Assembly: GCA_035235625.1 (NCBI GenBank)
Contig: CP141146.1
Location: 15,742,501 to 15,806,500 of the forward strand
DNA length: 64,000 nucleotides
From: Saururus chinensis
Lineage: Eukaryota; Streptophyta; Magnoliopsida; Piperales; Saururaceae
Reading direction: 5' to 3'
The notes beneath the pieces are model-generated. The model searched no databases. It was not told where the DNA came from and worked only from the letters and a program-made list of their open reading frames with translations. Below, one piece after another: positions 51,827 through 63,080 of the stretch (position 1 is the stretch's first letter; each line of letters starts with the position of its first letter). A program made the position numbers and the translations under genes.

Positions 51827-52653
51827 GACAAGGATAATGACTTTCATCCTAGGGGCGTTCACAGATAAAAATAGATGTGGATAAAAGGTTGTTCATGTCC
51901 GCCTGATATATGCATATTTTTGTCTATCTTTATTTGTGTCCGCCCAGTTTCATATTATATTTTATCCAAGTCTATCCACCAGGGATGCTGGTAGACATGG
52001 ATGGACATGAACATATACTACAAAACTTTAATTCTCAGTGTCCAGTAGCTATGTAGCATGTTACGACTTGCTTATTATACTATATAGCTATTGAAACTTA
52101 CTTTTTTCTACTATTTACAAAGTTCTAGTAGTCATGTATAATATTAGGATTAACATAGGGATTGATCCCTCTTTTTTGTTTATTACTAAGGTCACTATCA
52201 CCATTAAAAATGGGCAGACACAGACATTTACATAAACTGACAACTGTTTGTTGTATATGTAGCCCCCTATTAGGGAGGATAAAATTACTTGGTTAGTATT
52301 CTTGTCCACCACATACATGAAAAAATGTCCACTTTATATAAATACAAATGCAGACATGGATGAACAACCGGACAACGGATAACACCCCTATTTCATACTC
52401 CAAAACCTTACACTTTTTATTGGACAAAAAAAAGTAGGCCCTCTTATTGTCATGTGAGGCCTACTTTTCTCCATCTAATTAATATAAAGTTTTGATGTAC
52501 AGATTTTGGCATAGGTTATTAGTACCCTTTGAAAATGGTCATTCACCGCACACTTATAGGAGGTCATTTGTGAACCCACATAGTATGGCCCCAAATGGTC
52601 CCACCCGGTGCGAGAAAGTTGACTTAAAAAAGGGGGACACCGAAATTTAGCCT
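51827..52653. other. Gene-free stretch
   Basis: A region of GTCCGC/CAGACA-like short words (51850-52380) is shared in style with 32410-32960, suggesting an unclassified repeat. No coding frame is supported. Confidence 0.35.
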
Positions 52654-52662
52654 CATTCCAAC

Positions 52663-52871
52663 GGAAGCGTTTTTCATGCTCCCTCTTCAATGTGAACCGA
52701 GTGTAAGGAACGTCTGGGAAGCGTTGGATTTCAAGATCGATGGCGCACACGCTAGCGCACGTTAGCGTAAGTATTACGCTAGCACGTGCGCCGTCAATCT
52801 TGAAATCCAACGCTTCCCAGACGTTCCTTATGTTTAGCTCACTGTCAGAGCGGAGCATAGAAAACGCTTCC
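52663..52871. mobile_element. Intact MULE-type hairpin MITE, 209 bp
   Basis: The two arms are near-perfect inverted copies over about 100 bp each (for example GAACGTCTGGGAAGCGTTGG against its complement at 52810-52829). The termini read GGAAGCGTTTT...AAAACGCTTCC. A perfect 9-bp target duplication, CATTCCAAC, flanks it at 52654-52662 and 52872-52880, the length typical of Mutator-like elements. No coding capacity. Relics of the same family lie at 2395, 20655, 21285 and 48060. Confidence 0.9.
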
Positions 52872-52880
52872 CATTCCAAC

Positions 52881-53328
52881 ACATGGTCCCTTCTATGTAT
52901 GCATATAAACTTTTATCCCTATTAATTATAAAAAAGACATGTTACCTTCAAATCAATAGTTGAATGGCTGACTCTAAGTGCTAAAAGTGAGAGGGGGATC
53001 CAGATGGGAATGAAATAGGTGGGATATTATTATAAGAAGTTTCCCGGTAAATGCAAACCCTGAATTAAAGCTACTTTGCTAACCTCAATAAAAATAGAGG
53101 AAAGTGATGCCCCTCTCCCCACTCCATGGAACCTCAGTAACCTGGATTGTCTCCTATGCAAGGCGAACATGATTGAAGGATTTTGGGGGCGATTAGGGTT
53201 GCGGATATTCAAAAGGTCGACATCACTGTTGGAGGAATAGAACATGAATCGGGCCAACTCTCGTCACATTTGCCCACTAAATACATTAAGAAAAATTTCA
53301 ACAAATATATACTAGTGAGAAGGTCGAA
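52881..53328. other. Gene-free stretch between MITE and MULE
   Basis: A 75-codon minus-strand frame at 53030-53257 has no recognised domain. Nothing else seen. Confidence 0.35.
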
Positions 53329-53337
53329 TATTAGCAT

Positions 53338-53455
53338 GAGTTTTTTCCATATTGCCTGGTCAAAGAATGAAATATTTCATATTCCCTGGATTTTAAACGG
53401 AAATGCCATAAAACTTGGAATAACATGATATCAACTAAATTTTGGACTAAAATAC
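53338..53455 (+). repeat. MULE left terminal inverted repeat
   Basis: About 118 bp, matching the right repeat in inverted orientation. It carries roughly 20 extra bases near its inner end relative to the right copy. Confidence 0.9.
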
Positions 53456-54168
53456 CCCTGACCGGAGGTAGGGTTTTATATCGTGCTAAACCCTCACAAA
53501 GTCGCATTCATTGGCATACGACTTCAGATGCCGACGTTCCTTAGAGTGGAAAACTCCGTTATGATTGGAAAGTCCTCTGATTGAGCATTGTTCATGCAGT
53601 GTGGGAGAAGATTTTGCGACTTATCCGACCAAACATCGAAGATTAGGGTTTTTCTGTTATGGAATTAGTTTGCGAAGAACGAGGGTTTCTTGTAAGCGGA
53701 GTTTTGAAACTGTACGCCCGAAAGATAGTTCTTGTTTGTAGCACGGTTCGGGTTTGCGGCGATCCCGGAAAAGCAGCGACCGAACGAGTGTTTAATCTGG
53801 CTTGGAGAACAACATCGGAGTTTTCGTAGTAAGGCATTTCGGATATTTGTATGCACAATTTTTTATTTAACATGTATTCGAACACACGACATAGGCAGTC
53901 GAATCAAATTATCGTTGAGTCAGAAAGACGATAAGTCATATATCGTGTGCTCAATAAGACGTTGGAAACACGATGTGCAACCATAATGATGTCGGGTATG
54001 CGATTCCTCGTAGCGTATGTTCGATCACACGATAAATATACTTTTCGTATCAATAGAAGTTAGTTAGATAATGTGAATTGACGCGGCTATTGATTATGGT
54101 CACGACCTATTGTTGATTTACATATATTTATCCAATTTTTTAGATGTAAAGTTAGAGTATTACATCAA

Positions 54169-57100
54169 ATGGTGGAGTCAGTGAAGGTTGCAGAAGAGAA
54201 AAAGAAGAGAATCTATGAGAGAAGACCAGGTCTGAGAACGAATAGTTTCCCCACTAGACTATGTCTATCAAAAGACCTTGTAGATTCACGTCCGGGATGC
54301 AAGGCCATATTAGTGGAGTCTGGGTTTTACCCAGCATATGATTGCGAGACCATCATCATCTCTAGGCCGCTGTTGGATGTACTCATTGGTGATTGTTGGG
54401 ACGACTCACTGGAGGTCTTCAACATAAGGGGCAAAAGACTACCCCTTATTGTGGATGAAGTGGCTATGATCACGGGTTTGAATGGAAAAGGGAACCCGTA
54501 TAAATTGGAAAGTAGTGAGGGGAAGGCTGCCCAAGGCAAGGGGCAATTCTACAAGAAGTTCTTCTAAGGGAAGCGGCTGGAGAAGGCAGGACTTGAAGAA
54601 ATTTTGAAAGAAGTGGCTGATGAAACAAGGACTGTTTCAGACGAGGACTTAGCACGGTTGGCGATCGTGTACATGGGTGTCCTCTTGTTATTCACACAGA
54701 GCAACAGAGCCGTATCCCTAGCTTTGTGTGATTATTTAGATGGCATGTCGGTCGTGGGGAGGTACAATTGGGCAGGCGCCGTACATGATATGCAGATGAG
54801 AGGCATATCGGTAGCCCACCGGAACATCATGAACAGACAGGATGAGCATTCTGCCACGGTCGAAATTCTCGTTGGGGCTTCATTAGTGCTCTAGGTAATG
54901 CTCGTATGTGTTATACCACGTGAATTCTAATATCGTATCTCTAATGACACGATATGTTTACAAGCAGATGAAGTCACACGATACAAACTAAATTGTGTTA
55001 TCGAACATACGACATATAACATGCACATAGACATATCGTGTTCTCGATAACACGACTAAGTATAATCTCGTGGATAAGACATTAGACGATCGGAATGTAT
55101 CGTGTTACTGGAAACATGATGTGGCTACAGGCGTGTTATTAGTAACACGACTAATTTGTTATAGTGAAGATACTGACCATTTACACTAATGACTATATTC
55201 TTTTATATTGTCCGCCAGGTATGGTTTTATGAGCATACATCGATATGGACTCCCAGTGGTTCTCCATACAACCTGAGGTGCAAGTGGTAGCCCGGATTTA
55301 CCCAACTTTTGAGCTACGTGGAGAAGGTCGATAAACTTGACCCGGCTGACGAAAAGGAGAGGAAGAAAATTCTAGCTCATCACCGAATGAGGAAGTGGTA
55401 CGAGGATGTCTTCATGAGGCTGAAGCCAGGCTCGCAAATTGTTATGCGCATCACACCAATTGCCGAAGAGGCGCACTTGATGGATGGCCAAAGGGCAACC
55501 CCGAAAGCTAAGAAGGTAGTTACGTAGACTTTTCGGCCAATGAGACCCACCCACGCCCTCCACAGCGAGACGTCGGGGCATGTACATTCCGGCCATGACG
55601 TCATTGAATCATTTGTCATGCCAGTTGATGTCATGACGGGAATTTGTGAAGTTGTTTTAGAGAAGGTTGTTCTCTACGGTCAGCGGGGATGGAACACGAA
55701 GCGAGTTGCAGCTACACTCCAGTGTGTTAAGGACGATCTCGAGGCGGCAACTAACCTCATAGAATAGACGCAACCCCCCAAGGAACCAGAGACAGAATAA
55801 CTCACTCAGCCGGAGGTCGCCCAAGCATTAACCCCTCCTCTGAGAACCGAAGGATCGCCATTTGTTCGTTTAAAGGCAAGAGCTTCAAAATCAAGAGAAG
55901 CTCGCCAACCATCTACCCCCCAAGATCAACCAGTACATGTCCCTCAGCCGGTGGAAGAGGGATTCATTTTGAGTAAGTACAACAATTTAATGTATCGTGT
56001 TTCTTTAGGGGATCTTCGTGTAGTTGAGTACACAATAGGAGATCATGTCGTTTAGTAAGAAAGATGATGTTAGTATTATCGTGTCATCAATCACATGATC
56101 ATTGAAGCAGCAGTTACGAAAACCATCTCTGCGTGGTCGTGTGATCATAAGCACGATTAGTCATCTTTTTGTTTTTACAACAATATGATATGTAGTTTAT
56201 TGTGTTTGGTAGAAGACGACTGGCGTGGATATTGTTTGTTTACTAACACAATGGCTTACTTCTTAAATATAGAGAAATGGCAACTGCAAGCTGCCACCAA
56301 ACCGAAGAAGAAGATTGGTTCAAAGTTGCAAAGGACCGTAATAACTAGATTTTTGATAAAAATAAATGCATAATTCATTGGAACAACCATGGGAGGTCGT
56401 GCATCAACCATGGGATGTCGTGGAACCACCCCAGGAGGTGGAAGAACTACCCCGGGATGTCGAAGAACAACCCCGGGAGGTAGAGGAACCGGACTTCCCC
56501 AGGAGGTCATGGCTCAAGTCTGCGATGGGCCGGAACAACCCCATGAGGGACCGACAGAACAACTGGAGATTCCAGAACAACCCTTGAAGTGACCGGAAGC
56601 ACCCCAGGAAGCAAATAAAGGACATGTTCTAAAACATGCAATAAAAATCAGAGTGAAGCGGAAAGCTACTCTTGGCGCTCCCATCTTACCTACTCCGCAA
56701 TGGAAGTCGAGGTCCACCATAGTTGAACCACTTGCTTAAGGTGAGGAGCTTGTGAAGAAAGTTTCAGCTCAGGTATCGAAGAAGCCAAAGCGTTTTAGCA
56801 AATACATTGATGAGAAGATAGCAAAGTTTGGACACATTGCCCAGCCTGGAAAGCCTGGTGACAAAGTACCTCTGGCATTAGTCCCTGGCCCAAGCATTAT
56901 CCGTCAGACACATACAAAGTCTCCCACCCCAATGCCAGCAACCACAATCGTAGTTTCTAGTGAAGGCATTTTATTGGATACTCCTCCATTAGATGCAGAA
57001 GTAATGGAGAGTATCTGCAATGTTGTAAATGTCGAGGATGATACTGTGACTAAGATGAACAAGGAGGACACAAGTCTACGGCCAAATGACTATCTTGACA

Positions 57101-58144
57101 CAGATTTGGGGTTCCACATGGAGGTATAGACGAAGGCAGTTAAGGAAATTATCACTGAATTTATGTCGAACCCATACAAGTTGTGGCCCATAGAGACACT
57201 CCTCTACACCGACTACCTATCTCTGCGAAATTAGGATTGCATAACAAATGAGGTAATATCATTTCATTTCTCATATGTTTTAACATTTATCGTGTTATCA
57301 ATCAAACGATTGAATAACTGACGCAGATTACAATTAATTATCGTTTTATCAATTACATGACATAGGATCATATCGTTGGTTTCCTTATACTCTAATTTTC
57401 AACTTGTAATTGTTGAAGTAAAACTAGTGTGTTAATTCATACACGACTTGTAAATGCATCGTGTTATTGTGAACGCGATATAATCACTTATGGTGTAAAC
57501 GATGTCATGATTGGTATACTATCGTGTCATTACTAACACATATGGTTTGCTATAGGTCGTAGACATCTTCTTCCAACTTCTTGATGAACGAAATTTGAGA
57601 AATCCAGGCAGGTACCCCAACTATTTTTTTGGCAAGTTCACTATTCAACACTACTTTAATGTTGGCACGGAGGAAGGGCTGACGGAGAAGGAGGGCAAAC
57701 TATCTAGCATTTTGTTGAGAGGCCTGAATGTTAACACGGAAAGCGGTTTCATTCTTGTATACGTCAAAGGCCACTTTCTCTTGCTTATTGTCTGCTGCAG
57801 GGAGAAGCGATTTAGGTGGTACAATCCTCTAAAGGGTGATCACAATCACCACTTCGCCAAGGTGGACAGTGTCAGGAAACATGTTGCTAATGGAATGGAG
57901 AAGGCACTTAAGATAAAGGGCACTCAACTGTGGCCAATGACTAAGATCAACAAATGCTCGTACAAGGAAACAAACAAAGATTGTGGTTTGTTCATCATGT
58001 ACTACATAGCGAAACGGGTAGGGTGCGTCATTTAGCCAGATTTTAGACAACTCGAGATAACAGGCTTGGTCAGGCTGATGATCTGCGCTGCTATACTTCG
58101 GGCCAGAATCGAAGAGGAATTTGATCCGAGTATAGATGAATTGT
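54169..58144 (+). pseudogene. MULE-encoded ULP1-like cysteine protease (C48) gene, decayed
   Basis: The gene starts at the ATG at 54169 (MVESVKVAEEKKKRIYERRP). A first region (54169-54894) contains FNIRGKRLPLIVDEVAMITG, similar to the DUF1985/plant-mobile-type modules of ULP1-bearing elements. A second exon starts near 55219 (VWFYEHT). A Pro/Glu-rich repeat lies at 56381-56485. The last exon (about 57557-58144) is the C48 domain: VKGHFLLLIV holds the catalytic His, FRWYNPL has Asn where the Asp is usual, and ETNKDCGLF holds the catalytic Cys. C48 enzymes remove SUMO-like modifiers. The role in MULEs is unknown. Ten in-frame stops interrupt it, seven TAG and three TAA. Exon borders in 55.97-56.75 kb are uncertain. 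Confidence 0.82.
56381..56485 (+). repeat. 21-bp coding tandem repeat in the MULE ULP1 gene
   Basis: Five in-register 21-bp units encode EQPWEVV, HQPWDVV, EPPQEVE, ELPRDVE and EQPREVE. They form a Pro/Glu-rich linker in the decayed protease gene. Confidence 0.85.
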
Positions 58145-58855
58145 AAAAAGAAAATAGACTTCTTTCACGCTTCGATTAACTGAAAAATTCAATGTTCAAC
58201 CAAATATTTTATAATTAACTACTGGAACAGAAATACATGTACCAATGTCAGATGGTGTATAATCGATCAAACGATTTGTACCAATATCGTGTATTCGATA
58301 GCGCAAAATGACAATACACATATATCCGATTGTATTATAGTTCTCACGATCGCCTATTAGGTCGTGTTATTGCATACACGCCAACTCGTATTAGGCCGTG
58401 TTATCATTTACAAGAAACACCGTATTAGGACGACTTTGATGTAGTGTAATCAACCAAACGAAAAAGACGCATGTTCATGATCGTCATATGTGAGTGAGCG
58501 TTTTGCAAACCCTAACCCTAATATATATAGGCAGTGTGAGATGGTTACGAACCACCAGGTTATTGAAGGTATTGATGCTTAACGTCTCGGGAATGGGGTC
58601 ATTACGATTATGGAATTGTCGTGGGTTTGAACACACAATATGACCAATATCGTGTAAGAAAAGGACACTTTGACATAAGAAATAATAATTGATTGATATT
58701 ATCGTGGAATTAGTAACATGTAACCCCTTTTGGTCGTGTTGTCGATTACACGATACACATTTACAATATACCCTACTTACATCATGTCATGTTTTTAGGA
58801 ACACATTAATTACATATTTCGTGTTGCTAATAACACGATGCATATACAAAAAATT

Positions 58856-61800
58856 TTAGCTGAAGAATGGGGGTGGAAAAGGTAAGCTTGATTGATGTTC
58901 CCCTTCCTTACGCCGTTTGTGTACGCTATTATTCGACCTCCTTCGACTTGTCATTGGGACATTTGCCACATTGGGAGACCCCCCTTGTGCATTGGTACAT
59001 CGTTTGCGGTTGTGACCCAACTATCTGCATGTTCCACATTTTCGCGGGGCTTTGAGAGGTGGTTGTGACTCTATCTGATTTTTTTGTGGACGCCCCCGCT
59101 GCTTTTGAGGGATAGGTGGGCTGAATGTAGGCATAACTCCAGCCGGTGACCATTGGTGCCAATCCTTCATTGGGTGTAAGGGCCCTCGATAGGTCAGTTT
59201 ATACATTTCAGTAGAGTACCATCTTTTGCAGTACTCAGACACATTGAAGTGTCTATTATCGATTGCTGCGATTGCATGCTTACATGGTAGACCTAGATGT
59301 TGAAACTTTCCACATGTGCATGTACGATCAACCAGGTTCACCACATCCTGTGAAGAAAATATCATGAGTAAAAGAGCACGTTAAAAGACTTTCTCGTGTT
59401 CTCGATTACACGATGCATCTTACGATCATTACATAAATCGTATCTACTTACACGTTCAACGACAATAACATGTGTAAACTAACACAATATGAAGCCCTAA
59501 CACATAAACAAACACAAGCTATGTACATCGCCGTATGAATGTAATGTACCTAGTGATATAGCGAGTTAACCTGGAATTCATACATTGACACAAGCAATAC
59601 AATCACATTCCTTGCTTCTTCTTGCCTGTTTTCGATGTGTTTTCAGGCAAATGGGGTTAACTCTTCCATCATATTCTATTCGTGCGACATTTTTCAAATA
59701 ATGCTGTCGTGTGCTCCCTCGTGTTCTCAATAAAATGAGTTATAGGTATCGATCTGGCTTTTTTGAACATTGCATTTGCACTTTCAAACCTATTTGAGCT
59801 GAGTGTCCCATATCTTTTCCCTGGAAATGAAACATTGGCCCAGTGCTCCGAACCTATCTTATTTAGCCAAGCATATGCTTCCGGATTATGTAGTTTAATG
59901 TTGTTCATTGTTTCATCATACACATTTTGTCTGAACGTTTCGGCTACAACATGGAGCTGATTCTTTAGGTAGTTGTCCTTGAATATGTCTAGCATATTTG
60001 CTGCCATGTGACGGATGCAATACCCGTGGTGTGTAGATGGGAAAAACTTCTTCTTCTTCACAGCATTTGCCAATCCCTTCTGTCTATTTGAGACAATTGT
60101 ATCCAACTCGGCTGGAGGATCAAAGAATAAATGATTCCTAAGCAACTCAAGAAACCAACACCAAGTTTTTTCACATTTGTTCTCAACCACTGCAAATGTA
60201 ATGCACAACATATTATTGTTCCCGTCCAGTGCAGTTGCTTTCAATAGCTGTCAAGGATATTTTCCTTTCAAGAAAGTTGCATCAACCATTACAACGGCCT
60301 CAATGTTGTTATGAAAGCTCTCACAATGGGGCCAAACATTTAAAATACTCTTTTGAAATCGTACCCACTCATAGGCCCGGGAATGTCACATGATCTCACT
60401 AGCACAACTACACTTCCCGGATTTATATATTCTATTTGCCTCCTGTAAGCAGAAAGTAAGTAGTAGGATTCGTCTGGGTCACCATCTATTAAATCAGTCA
60501 GAGCTTTACCTGCACGACCAAGTACAATTTAGTAAATGTTATACGACACCGACTTATATCGTGTTCCCAATCACACGACATTTTATATTTTTGTGTGATC
60601 TGAATCCATACACGATAACTGGTCATGTTTATGGTAACACGATATTGATGTATGTCGTGTGAGTGCATATTCCTACTATAGTTTAAGCGTGTAAATGATA
60701 ACACGTTAGACTAACATATCATGAGACTAAATCAACACTTTGATTCTTCTCATACATTACTTGTGCGCTAGCATTTCTTGTTGTTTGCAATTATGCCCCA
60801 GTGCTTCTAAATATAACTTGCTACGCTCTTAGGTGTAATGTCCACCGAGTCTTTAAAGAGGCCATAACATTTTCTTGCTATCCAAAGGTGCGATGCTAGG
60901 GGATGGTCAGTTGACTTTCTTTGGGTTCCACATGAATGAGTCGACACTAACCTCGTGACAGTCATATGATCTCCTATATTTGAAGCCCTTATGTACTAGT
61001 TACAAGATTTATTAGAGCACTTTGCGGCGTAAGTATTCCGGTTTTCATCCACAACACGATATGTGAAATTCGCCTTTACTGCTAAGTTGATCAAGACCCT
61101 CTTGAAATGCAACAGGCTTAGAAAATGTGCACCTAATTCGAGGAGCTTCTGGTAATCCTTAGCTTGCAAGCTACCCGTCATTAGCTGGCCTTCATCAATA
61201 TTTGGTTCCAACATGTTTAAATCATCGACTGTATCCCAATTTGCCTTCGCCTCAACGTTGACGTTATTGGGAACCTCGCTATTTCCAAATTCTTCATGGT
61301 CGGACATACTTTCTATGTCAACTATATCATTATTGTACCACAGATCCTCACCCCACATATTTTCAACTTCTTCGCATTGTCCACCGTCGTAATTACAAGG
61401 GTTGTATGGAGGTTCGTAGTTATCAAATGATGTCCTTGTCCCACCCATCATTGGCGACAATTCCTCTGATATATTCTGATTGACTTCTATTTCAGGTTCT
61501 GTACTCGTTGGATTGGTGAAAGATGATTGACATGGATTTATTGAGGGCAAGTTTGCCGGTTCTCCCAATCTGCATTGCACATTATCGTGTTAAAAAATGT
61601 GACATCAGTCAACATCGTGTATTCTGTTAACACACAACCATTTCAAAACTTGTTATCGCAACCACAACGTGAATGCATGTCGTGTTATTATATCTACGAT
61701 GCAACACATAATTGCTCTAATACATGTGTATATCGTGTAATTACTAATGCGATATATTACAGGTCGTGTTTATTACTTTGCACGATATGATTTACCTTTA

Positions 61801-62349
61801 ACACGATAAATTTAATATCGTGGTCTCGAGTACACGAAATATACAAATTGTATATAATCTAAAGATTCAATATTGTTACCTGAAAGTTTCAAACGTGAAC
61901 TAAGTTTCATTGAATCCGGTATGAAATTCGACATTAGAGCTGGGATGAGCCATTACAACGGGTGATTTAGCTCAATTGGTTGTCCGGTTCCTTTCAATAG
62001 TGGGTAATGGTGATTTATCACCATTGTCGGCCTGTTTCATCTCGGCATACTATGATAACACCTCCTTATTTGCCTTCTTATGAATGGAGAACACTGATTG
62101 GAGGTCCTCATCGTCTTGTAATTCATAAATCTTGGATGATTGGGAGGATGGAATTAAATATTTCAAACTGACATTACCATTGACGGAAAGTCGTGCTTTG
62201 ATTTGCCCCAGCAGCTCGCCAAAGCTAACCGACAGATGAATGTTCATCAACCGTGCCATTCCACCAATATACATGTCGTCATTGCCTACCTCTCCGTTAA
62301 TGGATGCAAATACCGATCCTATCCATGATCGGTGTGAAAGAAGGATCAT
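58856..62349 (-). pseudogene. MuDR-type MULE transposase gene, decayed
   Basis: Read 5' to 3' on the minus strand: a PB1-like start (MARLMNIHLSVSFGELLGQI); an acidic region with the MuDR N-terminal domain (KCSNKSCN, stop, YIRASNIG, then STHSCGT); the MULE catalytic core with VMVDATFLKGKY (first Asp near 60281), IVSNRQKGL (second Asp replaced by Asn, codon 60086-60088) and SSNRFESANAMF (Glu); a SWIM finger CTCGKFQHLGLPCKH; and a CX2CX4HX4C knuckle near 59000. The likely end is the TAA at 58858-58856. Introns separate the blocks. Stops include TAGs after 62050 and at 59021-59023, and a frame change is needed near 60380. The product would cut and move the element, but this copy cannot make it. 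Confidence 0.87.
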
Positions 62350-62570
62350 TTATGCGAAATGCAGCTGTTGGAGCACTCACAAAGTGTCTGCGGTGTCAAA
62401 AAATGCTTTTTTCTTGTTCATCGCCTCTCACCAGTGAGTCACCACTAGTCAGCTCCTGCTGGCGAGTTCCGTTCTCCACCGATGATGCCCAACACACTGG
62501 AACAACGCAACACTATTCCGGTGTTCATTTATTACTATCTACATTAAAACATAATATAATGGAAACCTAA

Positions 62571-62668
62571 GGGTATTTTGGTCCATAAATAGTCATATGG
62601 CATTTCCGTTTAAAATTGAGGGAATATGGAATATTTCATTCATTGGCCAGGCAATATGGAAAAAACTC
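62571..62668 (-). repeat. MULE right terminal inverted repeat
   Basis: About 98 bp, the inverted counterpart of 53338-53455. It ends GGAAAAAACTC, directly before the 9-bp duplication TATTAGCAT. Confidence 0.9.
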
Positions 62669-62677
62669 TATTAGCAT

Positions 62678-63080
62678 ATAGATATGAAATCTCACCTAAT
62701 TTACCATAAGTGGAAGATCACAGTAACTATGAATCCACTGAGTGAACAAATGGTTGACAATGGTTTCACTAGTTGGCCGCACCTATAGGACCCTCAAAAT
62801 AGAGGAAGCAAAAAAGATGTAAATTATATTGAAGATTAATATAACAGCTGGATAGAAGGGTCAGAAGTAGTTAAAATTGATGTTAAATGCCTACAGTGAA
62901 AGAGAAATTACCACAAGCTTCTCTTCCAGCTCCTTTCACCAAAGCTAACTTGGGACTAAACCCTTCGACTTGGTGAGACTGAGATAGATTTTTGTTGAGA
63001 CAGATAGATTTTGGTACTCTATTTTCTCTCCAACAAAATCTTGCACCAAGTTTTGATTAAGGACATTTTTATATGAACCC
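62678..63080. other. Gene-free stretch
   Basis: No coding frame with support. It lies between the MULE target duplication and the CACTA terminus. Confidence 0.4.

Larger units (their letters stand above)
53338..62668. mobile_element. Mutator-like element (MULE), 9331 bp, with transposase and ULP1 genes
   Basis: The terminal inverted repeats are GAGTTTTTTCCATATTGCCT at the left and the reverse complement of the same at the right. They extend about 118 bp (53338-53455) and 98 bp (62571-62668), sharing the blocks AAACGGAAATGCCAT and CAAAATACCC or close forms. A perfect 9-bp direct repeat TATTAGCAT flanks the element (53329-53337 and 62669-62677). Inside, a ULP1-type protease gene (+) and a MuDR transposase gene (-) converge on about 58.5 kb. 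MULEs with ULP1-like sequences (Kaonashi type) are known from several plants. Both genes have stops, so this copy is not autonomous. A palindromic motif fills its non-coding parts. Confidence 0.93.

Noticed and set aside
54169..58144. Stop-codon readthrough or a variant code in the ULP1 gene
   Set aside because: The adjacent transposase gene is also broken, including by TGA and a frame change, and host genes use normal stops, so decay is the simpler explanation.
53870..61865. CRISPR-like array in the MULE
   Set aside because: The palindromic motifs are irregularly spaced, imperfect and interrupted by exons, and this is plant nuclear DNA.
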